Assembly (NCBI GenBank): GCA_947561585.1
Contig: CANNZV010000114.1
Coordinates: 124,001 to 188,000, forward strand
DNA length: 64,000 nucleotides
Direction: 5' to 3'
From: Caprella mutica
Lineage: Eukaryota > Arthropoda > Malacostraca > Amphipoda > Caprellidae
Part shown: piece after piece, positions 1 through 11,579 of the stretch
Layout of the letters: every line of letters begins with the position of its first letter
Position numbering within the stretch: the stretch's first letter is position 1
The notes under the pieces: model-generated
Seen by the model: only the letters and a program-made list of their open reading frames with translations
What the model was told of the DNA's origin: nothing
The model's database searches: none
Made by a program: the position numbers and the translations under genes

Positions 1-435
1 TAGCATTATTGAAGAATGCCGTCAGCATTATATGTTAAATTAACAAATTTATAACAATTGTTACAGAGTACGAAAAATTTAGTTTTCCCATCTCTAACAC
101 ACGTTTTAGAGGTGGGAAAGAGCTGACTGCACCCCAACCGCTGAATGCAATGCAAGCGAATGCATTGAAGTGTGCCTAATTTACAACTAAGATTTTGTTT
201 AAAATTACCCTTAAATAAAAAATTTATTCAGCATGTCCCATTGTTCCCAGTGTCCCATTGATGACCATCTTCCCCTATCAATATTTAATTAAGTTTACTG
301 CCACTTAATTTAAGTCCAAAAAAAGAATGTACACTTTTAATTGTACGCCTTTTTACATCAGGTATTAATTTAGAACTTTAAGGTCCTCTCCTGGCCTCGG
401 GAAAAAAAATGAGTTTATCAATATAATAGTATAGA
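1..435. other. AT-rich sequence, no gene recognised
   Basis: Only short open frames are present, with no recognisable protein motif, splice structure or repeat unit. I see nothing to annotate here. Confidence 0.4.
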
Positions 436-668
436 ACTAAGGTCTACGATCATTATTCTGCAAACCGCATACAATTTGGTTCAGTATATATTTTATTATT
501 TGTTTTTAAATTTTTTAATACTCTGTGAGTTACAATTGAGCAAATCACTAATCTGACGTTCAAGAAGAAGATTGTACACTCCTTGCTTTGATTACAAATT
601 TTATAAACAAACAATGCGTTTTCGGCCTTCATTTTAAATTTTAATTGTTTCTTAAAGTATGAAAAAAC
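436..668. repeat. Left half of an old dispersed repeat, split by the 669-12306 composite
   Basis: This stretch resembles the start of 47965-48400: both have an ATTCT.CAAACCGCAT motif, then a TTCAGTATAT motif, then TTATAAACAAAC. The second part of that copy resembles 12310-12620. The simplest reading is one ancestral repeat interrupted by the composite. The similarity was judged by eye and the repeat class is unknown. Confidence 0.5.
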
Positions 669-1013
669 CCCTGCAAACATTTCCACATGGCATACACATG
701 GATGCCATGTGGTTGGATGGTTATAATATGGCAAAAAAAATTTAAGATGTATCATCCACATTGAAACAACCTAAACACTAAAATAACAGATGTTAACCAT
801 GTGTAAATTACCACATCAAAACCACATGTCAATGACCATTCCAATAACAGATGTTAACCATGTGTAATTTACCACATTAAAACCACATGTCAAATACCAT
901 TTCAATAACAGATGTTAACCATGTGTAATTTACCACATTAAAACCACATGTCAATTACCATTTCAATAACAGATGTTAACCATGTGTAATTTACCACATT
1001 AAAACCACATGTC
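669..1013 (+). mobile_element. Left arm (outer part) of fold-back element A, with 61-bp tandem repeats
   Basis: The arm opens with the terminal sequence CCCTGCAAACATTTCCACAT, followed by about 110 bases found inverted at 6175-6285. It then runs into four tandem units of 61 bp (unit starts near 785, 846, 907 and 968) built around CCATGTG, CCACAT and CCACATG motifs. The array is cut off at 1013 by the Tc1 element. Long inverted arms made of tandem units are the hallmark of Foldback-type elements. No transposase is encoded. Confidence 0.7.
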
Positions 1014-2512
1014 AATGATATAAAATTTCAGGTTAATACGTAGGATAGAAAAAAACTTATGGTGGAGTCAATTTTTTTCTCAAAATCACAGTGCCAAAAG
1101 TGTGGGACAATGTGAACAAAAATGTATATAACTTCATATAGACAAAAAAAATTTCAGACTAACATTAATATTTAGTGAAAAGGCCTTTGTTATCGATGAC
1201 TGCAGCACACCTTCTACCACAGGATTGAATGAGACGGTGACAATCATCTCGTGACACTTTCGCCCACTCTTCTTTGAGTTTGAGCCAAATATCTTCAGTG
1301 TTGTTGGAATTCCTGGCACTCACATTCTTCCCCAAAGTGGACCACAGGTTTTTTATTGGATTTAGGTCCGGACTTTGCGGGGGCCAATCCATTACAGCCA
1401 CATTTTGCTCCCGAAGAAACTCCATCACGTGTTTAGCTTTGTGGCAGGGGGCGTTATCCTGCATGAAAATGGGCGATCCGCAGGCAGAACGTCTAAGTAT
1501 TGGGATGATATGATCTCGTAACAAGTTCTTGTTGATGGTTCCATTAACTCTGGTGCTTAAACGGACGAGATCAGTCGTCCCTTCACATGAAATCATGCCG
1601 AACACCAGTACGCTGCCCCCACCAAACTTGACTGTTTTCTTTGTGCATTTTTTATCGAATCTTTCGTGACAAAATCTTCTTACATATTTTTTCCCGTCAG
1701 ATCCAAATAGATTGAACTTACTTTCATCGGAAAAAAATACATTTTGCCACTGATGGTCGGTCGATCCAGAGTACATGATCTTCGGCGAAGCTCAATTGAA
1801 CTTTCTTGTTTTTGAGGCTAATCAAAGGCTTCTTCGCGGGTGACCTTGCAAAGAGGCCAATTTCGTAGAGGCGTCTAGACACGGTTCTACTAAAAACATT
1901 GACATCGTAGGAGGTACTCATTTCACAAGAAATACCTGCTGCCGTCTGAAACCTATCCTTCAGTGCCATTTTCCTCATGATCCTATCGTCTCTAGGTGTG
2001 GTGTTTCGCGGTCTACGCTTCTTCTTCGGGGGTGAAACTTTCCCAGTCTCCTTGTAGTCCTTTATTATTCTTCCCACAACACTTTTGGACCACTGCAAGT
2101 CCTCAGCTATCTTCCGGACTGAATTTTTATCTTCATAAAGTTGTACAATTCTTCTTTTCATGGAGGCGGTCATTTTCGGTGCCATTGCTATGATGTAACC
2201 GGCTAAAATGTAAAAAAAGTGGTGCAATCGACTTATTCTTCATTGCCATAGTGAGAAATGTGGATAAACTGACTTTAAACTGCCTTTAAATAGTATTTTT
2301 CTAACATTGTCCCACACTTTTGGCACTGTGATTTGAGTAAAAAATAGACTCATCATAAGTTTTTTTTTCTATTCTACGTATTAAGCTGAAATTTTATATC
2401 GTTATTAACACTAAAAGTGGCTACATTGAGTGTAAAAAATATTTAAATCCATTGGAAAATATTGCAGAAATGGTAAAAAAAATGAACTGTCCCACATCTT
2501 TGTCCGCTAGTG
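1014..2512 (-). mobile_element. Tc1-type transposon, left end truncated
   Basis: Inverted repeats of about 100 bp lie at 1014-1113 and 2306-2408; both contain a CAGTGCCAAAAGTGTGGGAC motif. On the right the element goes on for about 105 bases to a typical terminus (CACTAGCGGACAAAG in reverse complement) followed by TA at 2513-2514. The matching outer part is missing on the left, where the 61-bp array of element A abuts directly. A deletion therefore removed the left end together with part of the host element. The transposase frames are annotated separately. Confidence 0.85.
1165..2227 (-). pseudogene. Tc1 transposase, frameshifted and with a lost catalytic Glu
   Basis: Two frames on the - strand cover a whole Tc1 transposase. 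2227-1724 holds the N-terminal paired-like helix-turn-helix half, with a basic stretch (SPPKKKRRPRN). 1776-1165 holds the catalytic half. They overlap in different frames, so a frameshift lies near 1775. Of the D,D34E triad, the first Asp (FFSDESKFNLF) and the second (MQDNAPCH) are present. The third position, 34 residues on, reads PDLNPIKNLW, with Lys where the family has Glu. The protein would be inactive even without the frameshift. Confidence 0.9.
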
Positions 2513-3147
2513 TATATAGTACATTAGTTGTATTTCATGAAAGTTCTTCCAGTACAAAGTTTCTTTAATGAAGTAATGTGTAGTGATCCGTTCTGATATT
2601 TAGAGTAATGAGATATTAAATACACTGAATAATGAATATATTTGAAAAAGAAAGAAAATATTTTATGTAGTCTGCCATGATAAAGCTAGTTTTCGATACA
2701 ACTCTTATATCCTCTACACTGTACAGCAAGGATGGGCAAATGCAGCACTCATTGCTATTTTGGCACTCAGAGCGGCACTCGTGCCCACTAGGGAAAAGGT
2801 GCTTTATTTTCTTCCAAAGAAAATTTAGAATTTTTAGCGGGGACTGCTTATAAATTACAAGGATATATAATATAAAAGAGGATGGTAAACTAATTGAAGA
2901 ACAGAATATTTGTAATTACCTTGATACTTTGATAGTCAATTTTATACGTTTATAAGGTATTTTTAGTCTATTGTTAAAGTAGTGCCGGTGTTTAAAATTT
3001 TTACTTCTGACTCTTTTTATCTAGATCAGTTACTCTTGCACTGGAAAGAATTTGTGCAATCATTTTTAATTTCTTTTTTAATAAGTTGGGAAGCCATTGT
3101 CATTTATCCTGTGATTTTATGAATTAGTTATTATATTTTTATTACTT
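2513..3147 (+). mobile_element. Left arm (inner part) of fold-back element A
   Basis: This segment recurs inverted at about 4471-5085, for example AGTGATCCGTTCTGATATTT here against AATATCAGAACGGATCACT there. It has no open frame of note. It ends in TATTACTT exactly where a second CCCTGC terminus begins at 3148, and its inverted mate starts AGTAATA at 4471. The junction therefore falls at the symmetry centre of the palindrome. Confidence 0.65.
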
Positions 3148-3292
3148 CCCTGCAAACATTTCCACATGTATACCATGTGGTTATGTCCACATTATAACAA
3201 TGTGGTTACAATGTTGATTTTTGGAACCTTGGACGATATGTTATACATGTGGTTTTGCCACATGTATAACATATGGAATACACATGTTAACC

Positions 3293-3905
3293 ATAACAAA
3301 ACCACATATCAGTACCATGTGTAACACATATCTGTACCATATGTTAACCATATCAATACCATATGTTACCCATATCTGTACCATATGTTACCCATATCAA
3401 AACCATATGTTACCCATATCTGTTACATATGTTACCCATATCAAAACCATATGTTACCCATATCAAAACCATATGTTACCCACATCAATACCATATGTTA
3501 CCCATATCTGTACCATATGTTACCCATATCTGTACCATATGTGTCCCATATCTGTACCATATGTTACCCATATCAATACCATATGTTACCCATATCTTTA
3601 CCATATGTTACCCATATCAGTACCATATGTTACCCATATCTGTACCATATGTTACCCATATCTATACCATATGTTAACCATATCAATACAATATGTTTCC
3701 CATATCAATACCATGTGTAACACATATCAATACCATGTGTAACCCTTATCAATACCATATGTTACCCATATCAATACCATATGTTACCCATATCAATACC
3801 ATATGTTACCCATATCAATACCATATGTTATCCATATCAATACCCATATGTAACCCATATCAATATCCTATGTTACCCATGTGTAACACACATCAGTACC
3901 ATGTG
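3293..3905. repeat. 22-bp tandem array with an 11-bp sub-period
   Basis: About 27 units of the form CCATATGTTAC-CCATATCAATA. Each 22-bp unit consists of two 11-bp halves, both opening with CCATAT. Variants (GTACC, AAACC, CACATC) are scattered through the array. An inverted copy lies at 7885-8570. Confidence 0.9.
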
Positions 3906-4046
3906 TCAATAAATCAAAAGATCATACTAATTTTATTGCCATTTCTTACTTTACTGTATATAGTGTATTTGCCTGTATATTATTTAGTTTAATATTACAT
4001 ATTGTTATATACAAATTAAATTGAAAGAAATGGGGAAAGAAATGAA

Positions 4047-4133
4047 GTGGTGCTTCCGGAATCGAACTGGGGTCCCTGTAGTTTGCTGTTGTTTTGAGTC
4101 TGCGACATATCCAATGAGCCATCCTGGACATGA
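4047..4133 (-). other. tRNA-like segment with pol III A and B boxes (SINE-like)
   Basis: In reverse complement there is an A-box-like TGGCTCATTGG and, about 45 bases on, a B-box-like AGTTCGATTCC, as in tRNA-derived SINEs. Acceptor and T stems do not pair well, so this is not a working tRNA gene. The same segment occurs in + orientation at 7658-7740, in the other arm of element C. It is therefore part of the element's arms. Confidence 0.45.
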
Positions 4134-4470
4134 TAGAAGTAGCTTTTTAAAGTTATTATTAATAAATTTATATTTACTTAGATGATTTACTTCACTTTAG
4201 AGCAGGGATGGGCACTTATTGTGTTTTTCAGTGCCGAAATATAGAGTAACAGTGCCTTTACTATTTTCTTTCCGTTTTTTTAAATTGCAGGGGATACTGA
4301 GTAATTAAAATGAGAGGGCGGGGATAGATTTTATTGAGGTACGTACAATCGTACATATTTGGAACATAAATATTAGTAGTATATTTATTATTTGAATTAA
4401 AAGCAATTAAAAAATGATATATAATTATACTTTTCTTTTTTTATAATAAAAACAAAAATAAGTTGTTTTG

Positions 4471-5085
4471 AGTAATAAAAATTTAGTAACTTATTCATAA
4501 AATCCCAACTTATTAAAAAAAGGAATTAAAAATAATTGCACAAATTCTTACCAGTATAAGAAAGAGAGAGTCGGATAAAAAAAAAAGAGTCGGAAGTAAT
4601 TTTTTTAAACACCGGCACTACTTTAACAATAAACTAAAAATACCTTATTAACGTATAAAATTGACTATCAAAGTATCAAGGTAATTAAAAATATTCTGTT
4701 CTTCAATTATTTTACCATCCACTTTTATATTATATATCCTTGTAATTTATAAAGCAGTCAGGGCTAAATATTCTAAATTTTCATTGGTAGAAAATAAAGT
4801 ACCCTTTCTCTGGTGGGCACGAGTGCTGCTCTGAGTGCCAAAATAGCAATGAGTGCTGCATTTGCCCACCCTTGCTGTAGAGTGTAGATGATATAAGAGT
4901 TGTATAGAAAACTAGCATTATCATGGCAGACTACATAAAATATTTTCTTTCTTTTTCAAATATATTCATTATTCAGTGTATTTAATTTCTCAGAACTCTA
5001 AATATCAGAACGGATCACTACACATGACTTCATTAAAGAAAATTTGTAACTGGAAGAACTTTCATAAATTACAACTATTTACTAA
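4471..5085 (-). mobile_element. Right arm (inner part) of fold-back element A
   Basis: Inverted copy of 2513-3147, diverged by point changes and small indels. It includes a GTGGGCACGAGTGCTGCTCT segment, matching AGCGGCACTCGTGCCCAC on the left. It lies between the inner end of element C's left arm (4470) and the 61-bp arrays of element A. Confidence 0.65.
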
Positions 5086-5280
5086 ATAGATATTCATAGA
5101 AAACAAAGTAATTTGTGGTGAACTAAACTAAATATTTTCACTATAAAAGTTAGTTCGCTAAACAGGGTTCTACTAAACAGGATGGTTCACTGTACAGGAG
5201 TTCACTATAGTGGAGCTCTACTGTAATTATACAATAAATAGATTGATCGTTCTCTTTCACATAATTGTATTTAGAGTTTT
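5086..5280. other. Unique spacer in the right arm of element A, with a pogo/Tigger-like end
   Basis: In reverse complement this holds CAGTAGAGCTCCACTATAG followed by several GTTTAGTAGAACC-like motifs, reminiscent of pogo/Tigger termini. No partner terminus was found nearby. The corresponding stretch of the left arm was lost when the Tc1 region was deleted. Confidence 0.3.
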
Positions 5281-6285
5281 AAAATAACAGAAGTTAACCA
5301 TGTGTAATTTACCACATTGAAACCACATGTCAAATACCATTTCAATGACAGATGTTAACCATGCGTAATTTACAACATTGAAACCACATGTCAATGACCA
5401 TTTCAATAACAGATGTTAACCATGTGTAATTTACCACATTACAACTACATGCCAATTACCATGTTTTATGTTTATAATCAAATATCTATAACATATGGTT
5501 TCAGTATGGTTTTAAACATGTGGTTATGATATTGCGTAATCACATGGTTAACATCTGTTATTGAAATGGTCATTGACATGTGGTTTTAATGTTGTAAACT
5601 ACACATGGTTAACATCTGTTATTGAAATGGTCATTGACATGTGGTTTCAATGTGGTATATTACACATGGTTAACATCTGTTATTGAAATGGTAATTGACA
5701 TGTGGTTTCAATGTGGTATATTACACATGGTTAACATCTGTTATTGAAATGGTAATTGACATGTGGTTTCAATGTGGTAAATTACACATGGTTAACATCT
5801 GTTATTGAAATGGTAATTGACATGTGGTTGTAATATGGTAAATTACGCATGGCTAACATCTGTTATTGAAATGGTCATTGACATGTGGTTTTAATGATGT
5901 AAATAACACATGGTTAACATCTGTTATTGAAATGGTCATTGACATGTGGTTTTAATGTTGTAAATTACACATGGTTAACATCTGTTATTGAAATGGTCAT
6001 TGACATGTGGTTTCAATGTTGTAAATTACACATGGTTAACATCTGTTATTGAAATGGTAATTGACATGTGGTTTCAATGTGTTAAATTACACATGGTTAA
6101 CATCTGTTATTGAAATGGTCATTGGCATGTGGTTTCGATGTGGTATTTTACACATGGTTAACATATGTTATTTTAGTGTTTAGGTTGTTTCAATGTGGAT
6201 AATACATCTTAAAAACGTATTGCCATATTAAAACTATCCAACCACATGGCATCCATGTGTATGCCATGTGGAAATGTTTGCAGGG
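5281..6285 (-). mobile_element. Right arm (outer part) of fold-back element A, with 61-bp arrays in both orientations
   Basis: 5281-5460 carries three 61-bp units in the same orientation as 785-1013. After a short centre at about 5470-5530, roughly ten units follow in the opposite orientation up to about 6170. The arm ends in the inverted terminus, ATGTGGAAATGTTTGCAGGG at 6285, followed by TTAA. The array is much longer here than on the left, whose arm is truncated at 1013. Confidence 0.7.
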
Positions 6286-6677
6286 TTAAATGCAAAACAA
6301 CTTACTTTTGTTTTTATTGTGAAAAAAGAAAGTATAATTATATATCATTTATTAATTGCTTTTAATTCAAATAATAAATATGCTACAAATATATATGTTC
6401 CAAATATGTACGATTGTACGTACCTCAATAAAATCTATCCACCCCCCCTCTCATTTTAATTACTCAGTATCCCCTGCAATTTAAAAACGAAAAGAAAATG
6501 GTAACGGCACTGTTATTCCATATTTCGGCACTGAAAAACACAACATATGCCCACCCCTACTCTAAAGTGAAGTAAATCATCTAAAGTGAACAAAAATTTA
6601 GTAATAATAACTTTTAAAAGCACGCGAGTTATCATATTGGATAAAGATCATTCCAATCCTACTTCTATCGGTGCTAG

Positions 6678-7641
6678 GACCATTGCCACCCGCGGACAAT
6701 TGCCACCCGCGGATAATTGCCACCCCCGGACAATTGCCACCCCTGGACAATTGCCACCCAAATAATTAATATCAGGCCTCTTAACTTTAAAAATGGTGAT
6801 AAAATATTTATATTATTGTTATACAATTAATTATTAATTATATACATTATTATTCGGTTTCTGAATATTCTTTTAAAATCTTATATTTTTTTAAATCCTA
6901 TGTTATCGAATACTTTACACAACTTCTTTCGAACGATTCAAAACTGTTTAATTCCCTTCGTCTATAACATTTTCACGATTTATAATTTAAAAAAAAACAT
7001 ATTGTAACAACCCTAATCATATTGTCAGGATTCATAACTTATAAATTATATTACTAGGTAGTAATATAAATACCTATTAATTGTTTTTCCTTTAGCAAAT
7101 ACTTATAAGTAAAGGCTTATTCCGAGCGAGATAATATAATTCTATTAACGGAATATCGTCTGCTTCAGTCATTTGGTTGACTATATCACTGACATCAAAA
7201 GGAAATTAAATACAAAGGACTTGAAGAAACAGTCAGAAAGGAAAGTGGCTCCTAGAATATGGATATTTGTTTACTAATGATAGCATTGATAAATGAAGAT
7301 ATTTTTTAATTTACTAAGGACATGATCAATTGAATAATGGAAATAATTCGTATAAAAACAACATATAATTTATTATATCAACTATGGGAATAAATAATTT
7401 TATAAAAATATATTAAATGTGGAAAGAAATTTTTTATCTTATAAGTTATAATGTATACAATTAATAATTATAATTGTACAAAAATAATATACATATTTTA
7501 TCACCATTTTTAAAGTTAAGAGGCCTGATAATAAATATTAGGGAGGCACTTGTCCGCGGGTGGCAATTGTCCGCGGGTGGCAATTGTCCGCGGGTGGCAA
7601 TTGTCCACGGGTGGCAATTGTCCACGGGTGGCAATTGTCCG
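6678..7641. mobile_element. MITE with terminal 17-bp arrays in inverted orientation
   Basis: The left end has five units of a 17-bp repeat (GGACAATTGCCACCCGC type, 6678-6757). The right end has the same unit inverted (GTCCGCGGGTGGCAATT, 7551-7641). Inside these, about 60 more bases are inverted, including AGGCCTCTTAACTTTAAAAA on the left against TTTTTAAAGTTAAGAGGCCT on the right. The centre is AT-rich and non-coding. Element C's left arm has ACTTCTATCATG uninterrupted at the matching place, so the insertion is younger than the arms. Confidence 0.75.
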
Positions 7642-7657
7642 GTCACGCTTCTATCAT

Positions 7658-7740
7658 GTCCAGGATGGCTCAGTGGATATGTCGCAGACTCAAAACAACA
7701 GCAAACTACAGGAACCCCAGTTCGTTTCCGGAAACACCAC
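7658..7740 (+). other. tRNA-like segment with pol III A and B boxes, second copy
   Basis: A-box-like TGGCTCAGTGG is followed by B-box-like AGTTCGTTTCC, with one change from the better copy at 4047-4133. Beyond it the sequence matches element C's left arm in inverse order. A stable tRNA fold is unlikely. Confidence 0.45.
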
Positions 7741-7884
7741 TTCATTTCTTTCCCCATTTCTTCCAATTTAATTTGTATATAACAATATGTAACATTAAAC
7801 TAAATAATATACAGCCGAATTACATATACAGTAAAGTAAGAAATGGCAATAAAATTAGTATGATCTTTTTGATTTCTTGACACA

Positions 7885-8570
7885 TGGTACTGATGTATGT
7901 TACACATAGTATTGATATGGGTAACATATTGTATTGATATGGTTAACATATCATCATAATTATGGTACATATATGGGTAACATATGGTACAGATATGGCC
8001 TATGGGTAACATATGGTACAGATATGGCCTATGGGTAACATATGGTATTGATATGGGTATTATATGGTACTGATATGGATAACATATGGTATTGATATGG
8101 GTAACATATGGTAAAAATATGGGTAACATATGGTATTGATATGGTAACATATGGGTAACATAGGATATTGATATGGGTTACATATGGTATTGATATGGAT
8201 AACATATGGTATTGATATGGGTAACATATGGTATTGATATGGGTAACATATGGTATTGATATGGGTAACATATGGTATTGATAAGGGTTACACATGGTAT
8301 TGATATGGGTAACATATATGGTATTGATATGGGTAACATATGGTACAGATATGGGTAACATATGGTATTGATATGGGTAACATATAGATAGTAAAGATAT
8401 GGGTAAAATATGGTACTGATATGGGTAACATATCATTACACATGGTAAAGTCCGTAAAGATGTGGGAAACATATGGTACTGATATGGTAAAGATATGGGT
8501 AACATATGGTATTGATATGGGTAACATATGGTACAGATATGTGTTACACATGGTACTGATATGTGGTTTT
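7885..8570. repeat. 22-bp tandem array, inverted relative to 3293-3905
   Basis: Units of the form GTAACATATGG-TATTGATATGG. Several are interrupted or enlarged, e.g. near 7950-8040 and 8385-8470, where non-unit sequence is inserted. The 11-bp half period (ATATGG at each step) is kept. Confidence 0.9.
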
Positions 8571-8869
8571 GTTATGGTTAACATATGTATATTCCATATG
8601 CTATACATGAGGCAAAAGCACATGTACAACATATCGTCTAAGGTTCCAAAAATCAACATTGTAACCAATATATACATTGTTATAATGTGGACATAACCAC
8701 ATGATATACACAGAGAAAAAAGTTTACTCATATTTAATGGGTCAACAATTTATGCTTTGAATCAATTTATTACGTGAGTTAGTTGGACTACATTCATGTT
8801 TTCACGTGTGTCAAAACAACTATGACGTGTGTGTCACCAAACATAGTTAATTCAAATCATTTTATGAAT

Positions 8870-9290
8870 TGAATCAACTTACTATGAGAGTTAGAGTTAC
8901 ATTTTGGGAGTTTGAACATATGTTAAAACAACTAGGACATATTGTGTTGAAGTGACTCACAAAGATTGTTAATTCAATGTATCTCGTGTATGAATTAACT
9001 TACTATGAGAGTTGACGCTACCTTTTTAAGTTTAGGTGCGAGTTAAATCAACTATGACATAGTGTGTTATAGTAACCCGCAAAGACTGTTAATCCAGTGT
9101 ATTCTGCAGTGTATGAATTAACTTACTATGAGAGTTGGCGCTACTTTTTTTCAGTTTAGGTGCGAGTTAAAACAACTATGACATAGTGTGATAATGTAAC
9201 CCACAAAGAATGTTAATCTTATTTATCTGGTGTATAAATTAACTTACTATGAGAGTTGGTGATACTTCTTTTTTTTAAGTTTAAGTGTGA
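8870..9290. repeat. About 121-bp tandem repeat, four diverged units
   Basis: AACTTACTATGAGAGTT recurs near 8877, 8998, 9119 and 9240. Each is followed by a G/C-variable triplet, a T-run, and a GTGTGAGTTAAA.CAACTATGACATAGTGTG-like stretch. Confidence 0.75.
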
Positions 9291-10004
9291 GTTCAATCAA
9301 ATGAGTGTGTGGCAACTTGTGCTTTCCTCAAAGCTAATTTATTCGGATAACACTTTTCAGTTCAAATCTTGTTTAAAGTGTGTTACGTGTTGAATGTGAA
9401 CGCTCCTCAATACCATTTTAGTTCAAGTGCAAACAATAACGTTATATGCATTAAATAGTAGTATCGCTGCCAATCGATTATTAATTATTAATTAATTCCA
9501 ATTATAAATTGATAAATGTCTGCCTAAATATTCTAAAATATTGGTGATTGATAGTTTGGTGGCTAGGTAGTTATTTGAAGAGCTGATTATCAGTATATAA
9601 CTTTTATAATAATAAATTTTGATTACTGCATTCCAGTTTATAAACTGATATCCAAACTAATTTCCTAGATTATTATATGTTAACTTATTTAAGCATCATA
9701 CCTACCTAGCTGTTTTTTTCAGTGTCAATACCTTCTACATAGGCTAGGTTACTGCGCTGTCCTCAGAATAGGGTAAGTTCCAAATTATCAGGCGATTTCA
9801 AATTTTCGGTCACGTATGAAATATAGTATATAGCTACCTAATAGCTAATTAAAATAAAAGTTAATTTAATATAGTTTTTCTTACGTGACCGAAAATGTGG
9901 AACCGTCCGATATTTCGGAACTTATCCTAGTATCTTAAGTAAAGTGGTCTGATAATCTATATATTTTAAAACTAGTTAGTGTACTTATAGGTAGGGTTAC
10001 ACAG

Positions 10005-10231
10005 CTAAATTCGGTTCTTTAATTTCTAATTGTGACCCTATTAAGAGAGTCTCAAAATCATTCTGAAATTAGTTTATTTATATATTGAATTGTTGAACAT
10101 CATAATTTAAGCTCAATTTATGATAGGTTCTATTTATTTCACGAGTGCCTTGAAGCCATGATGGTTATTAATGTTTCTGAGATAAGAGACCGCAGTTAGT
10201 TAAAGTGCCGCAATTTACCTACTTGACCCTA
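10005..10231 (-). mobile_element. Short MITE with AGGGTCA ends (family H), diverged copy
   Basis: In reverse complement it opens AGGGTCAAGTAGGTAAATTG, continues with a CTAACTGCGGTCTC motif and closes with TAATAGGGTCACAATTAG. The same order of motifs is found at 49060-49277 and 56423-56636. Confidence 0.5.
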
Positions 10232-10970
10232 GTTTTCTATGACCGGGAGAACTTCATCCAGGGAGGTATAGTAGGAGGAGAATACCGTCCAGGAATTTAG
10301 CAGTGAGAACTCTAACCAGAGGTGAGCCTTTTGATATATTATACTTTTTTGGTATTTAATTAAAGTCTAAATTAAGAGTGTATAATGAACAAAATTATGA
10401 GGATTAGCTAGGAAAATCCATTGCATTTATTAGAGCTAAATTTATACTGCATCTGAAGATTTATAATTAGTTTAATATTTTATATAAATAATTTACCTAT
10501 ATGAAAGAATTCTCAGTTAATAATTCTCTTCATTTCTTTATTAATATATGGTTTTCTATATTTTCTGAATCTACTTTCAGATCTTTATGAAGAATTGATG
10601 GAGTAGATCAACGTCATCAACCATCGGAGTCCTCTCCAATTCCTTTGAATGATTCAGGAACAATTATGCTAGGTCAAAGTAAGTATTTGAAAATATTAGA
10701 TAATATTTAAATATGTATTTGCAATATGATTAGCTCTTACTTTTTCATATGCTTTTGGGGATTCCAGACATGAAAATAATATCGAGGCTATCGTTATCTC
10801 ATCACAAAAGGAAAAAGGGTAGGTTATATAATTGATAATGTATATGAACGATAGTATGAATTTCTATTCAATATAAATTAATATACGAATCTCTTATTTC
10901 AGGAATTGGCAACCTATAGTCGTGAAAGACAGTGACGAGAATTCAAATTGTACTTCTAAATAATAAATCT
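10232..10970 (+). other. Possible spliced transcription unit, coding potential unclear
   Basis: Four blocks are bounded by good splice-site matches: a block ending 10321 before GTGAGC; 10581-10678 between TTTCAG and GTAAGT; 10768-10818 between TTCCAG and GTAGGT; and 10903 onward after TTTCAG, then a stop and an AATAAA-like signal near 10962. Introns are short (about 85-260 bases). Joined frames are open over the last two blocks but meet stops in the second. It is therefore either a non-coding transcript of the 8709-12280 element or a decayed small gene. This is inference from splice motifs only. Confidence 0.25.
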
Positions 10971-11579
10971 AAAACTTAAATGTTTATATTTCGTTTTCAA
11001 TTTGTCCTTGGTAATTCTATTAGCATATTTCTATATCAGTGCCTATGGGTAAGATGAATTGCACTAAAATATGGTTTAGAAGATAAAGGCTTTATTATTA
11101 ATTTATTATTCATTAAGTTATAGTACAACTGCAGCATATCAAAGATTTATCAACTTTTGTAATCTAGCCTGGTTAATTAATTCATCTAGCCTACCTATTT
11201 ATTACTACGTAAAGTTATTTACGTCATCTAACTACTTATTTATAAACTGACCTGATGAAGTTACTTATTTAATTTAATCTATAATTTACAACTAATAACC
11301 ATATATCAATTCATCGGATCGAAAACATTTCAAAAAGCAAGGATAGGTCTAGGTGATCAATTATTTTTTTAAATTAAAATGGTATGCATATCACAGAAGC
11401 AAAAGTAGAAAATAAATGAACACGTTACATTTGGTCCTAGAAAATAAATAGTCTAATCTAATTGATACCGGCAACTAACTCGAGATTATAATTTACTAGA
11501 GTAAATATAGTGACTGAAAAAGTCATGTAAAAAGTCTGGCTTCTGCTAACCAGACCGATATTTCAACCTACACTAATAG

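Larger units (their letters stand above)
3148..4470 (+). mobile_element. Left arm of fold-back element C (22-bp repeats, tRNA-like boxes)
   Basis: The arm starts with the same terminus as element A (CCCTGCAAACATTTCCACAT). In order it then holds a unique stretch, a 22-bp array (3293-3905), a tRNA-like segment (4047-4133) and an AT-rich inner part ending at 4470. The whole order recurs inverted at 6286-8708. Open frames across the array only translate the repeat and are not genes. Confidence 0.7.
6286..8708 (-). mobile_element. Right arm of fold-back element C
   Basis: Inverted counterpart of 3148-4470. In order it has the AT-rich inner part (6286-6660), an inserted palindromic MITE (6678-7641), the tRNA-like segment (7658-7740), the 22-bp array (7885-8570) and the unique subterminal stretch. 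The terminal 25 bases lie at 12281-12306, displaced by the 8709-12280 insertion. Confidence 0.7.

Noticed and set aside
453..761. 102-codon - strand frame
   Set aside because: It crosses the boundary of the fold-back element at 669 and has no motif; it is a chance frame.
3293..3905. CRISPR-like array
   Set aside because: Units are contiguous 22-mers with no unique spacers, the DNA is eukaryotic, and there are no cas genes. The same applies to the arrays at 11580-11990 and 58390-61676.
3221..3992. Long overlapping open frames (up to 173 codons) translating as repeated YPYLYHMLPIS-like peptides
   Set aside because: They are the 22-bp array read in all frames; the same happens in the inverted array at 7800-8731. 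There is no start context, no homology and no splice structure.
4047..4133. Functional tRNA gene
   Set aside because: A and B boxes are present, but acceptor and T stems do not pair and no clear anticodon arm forms.
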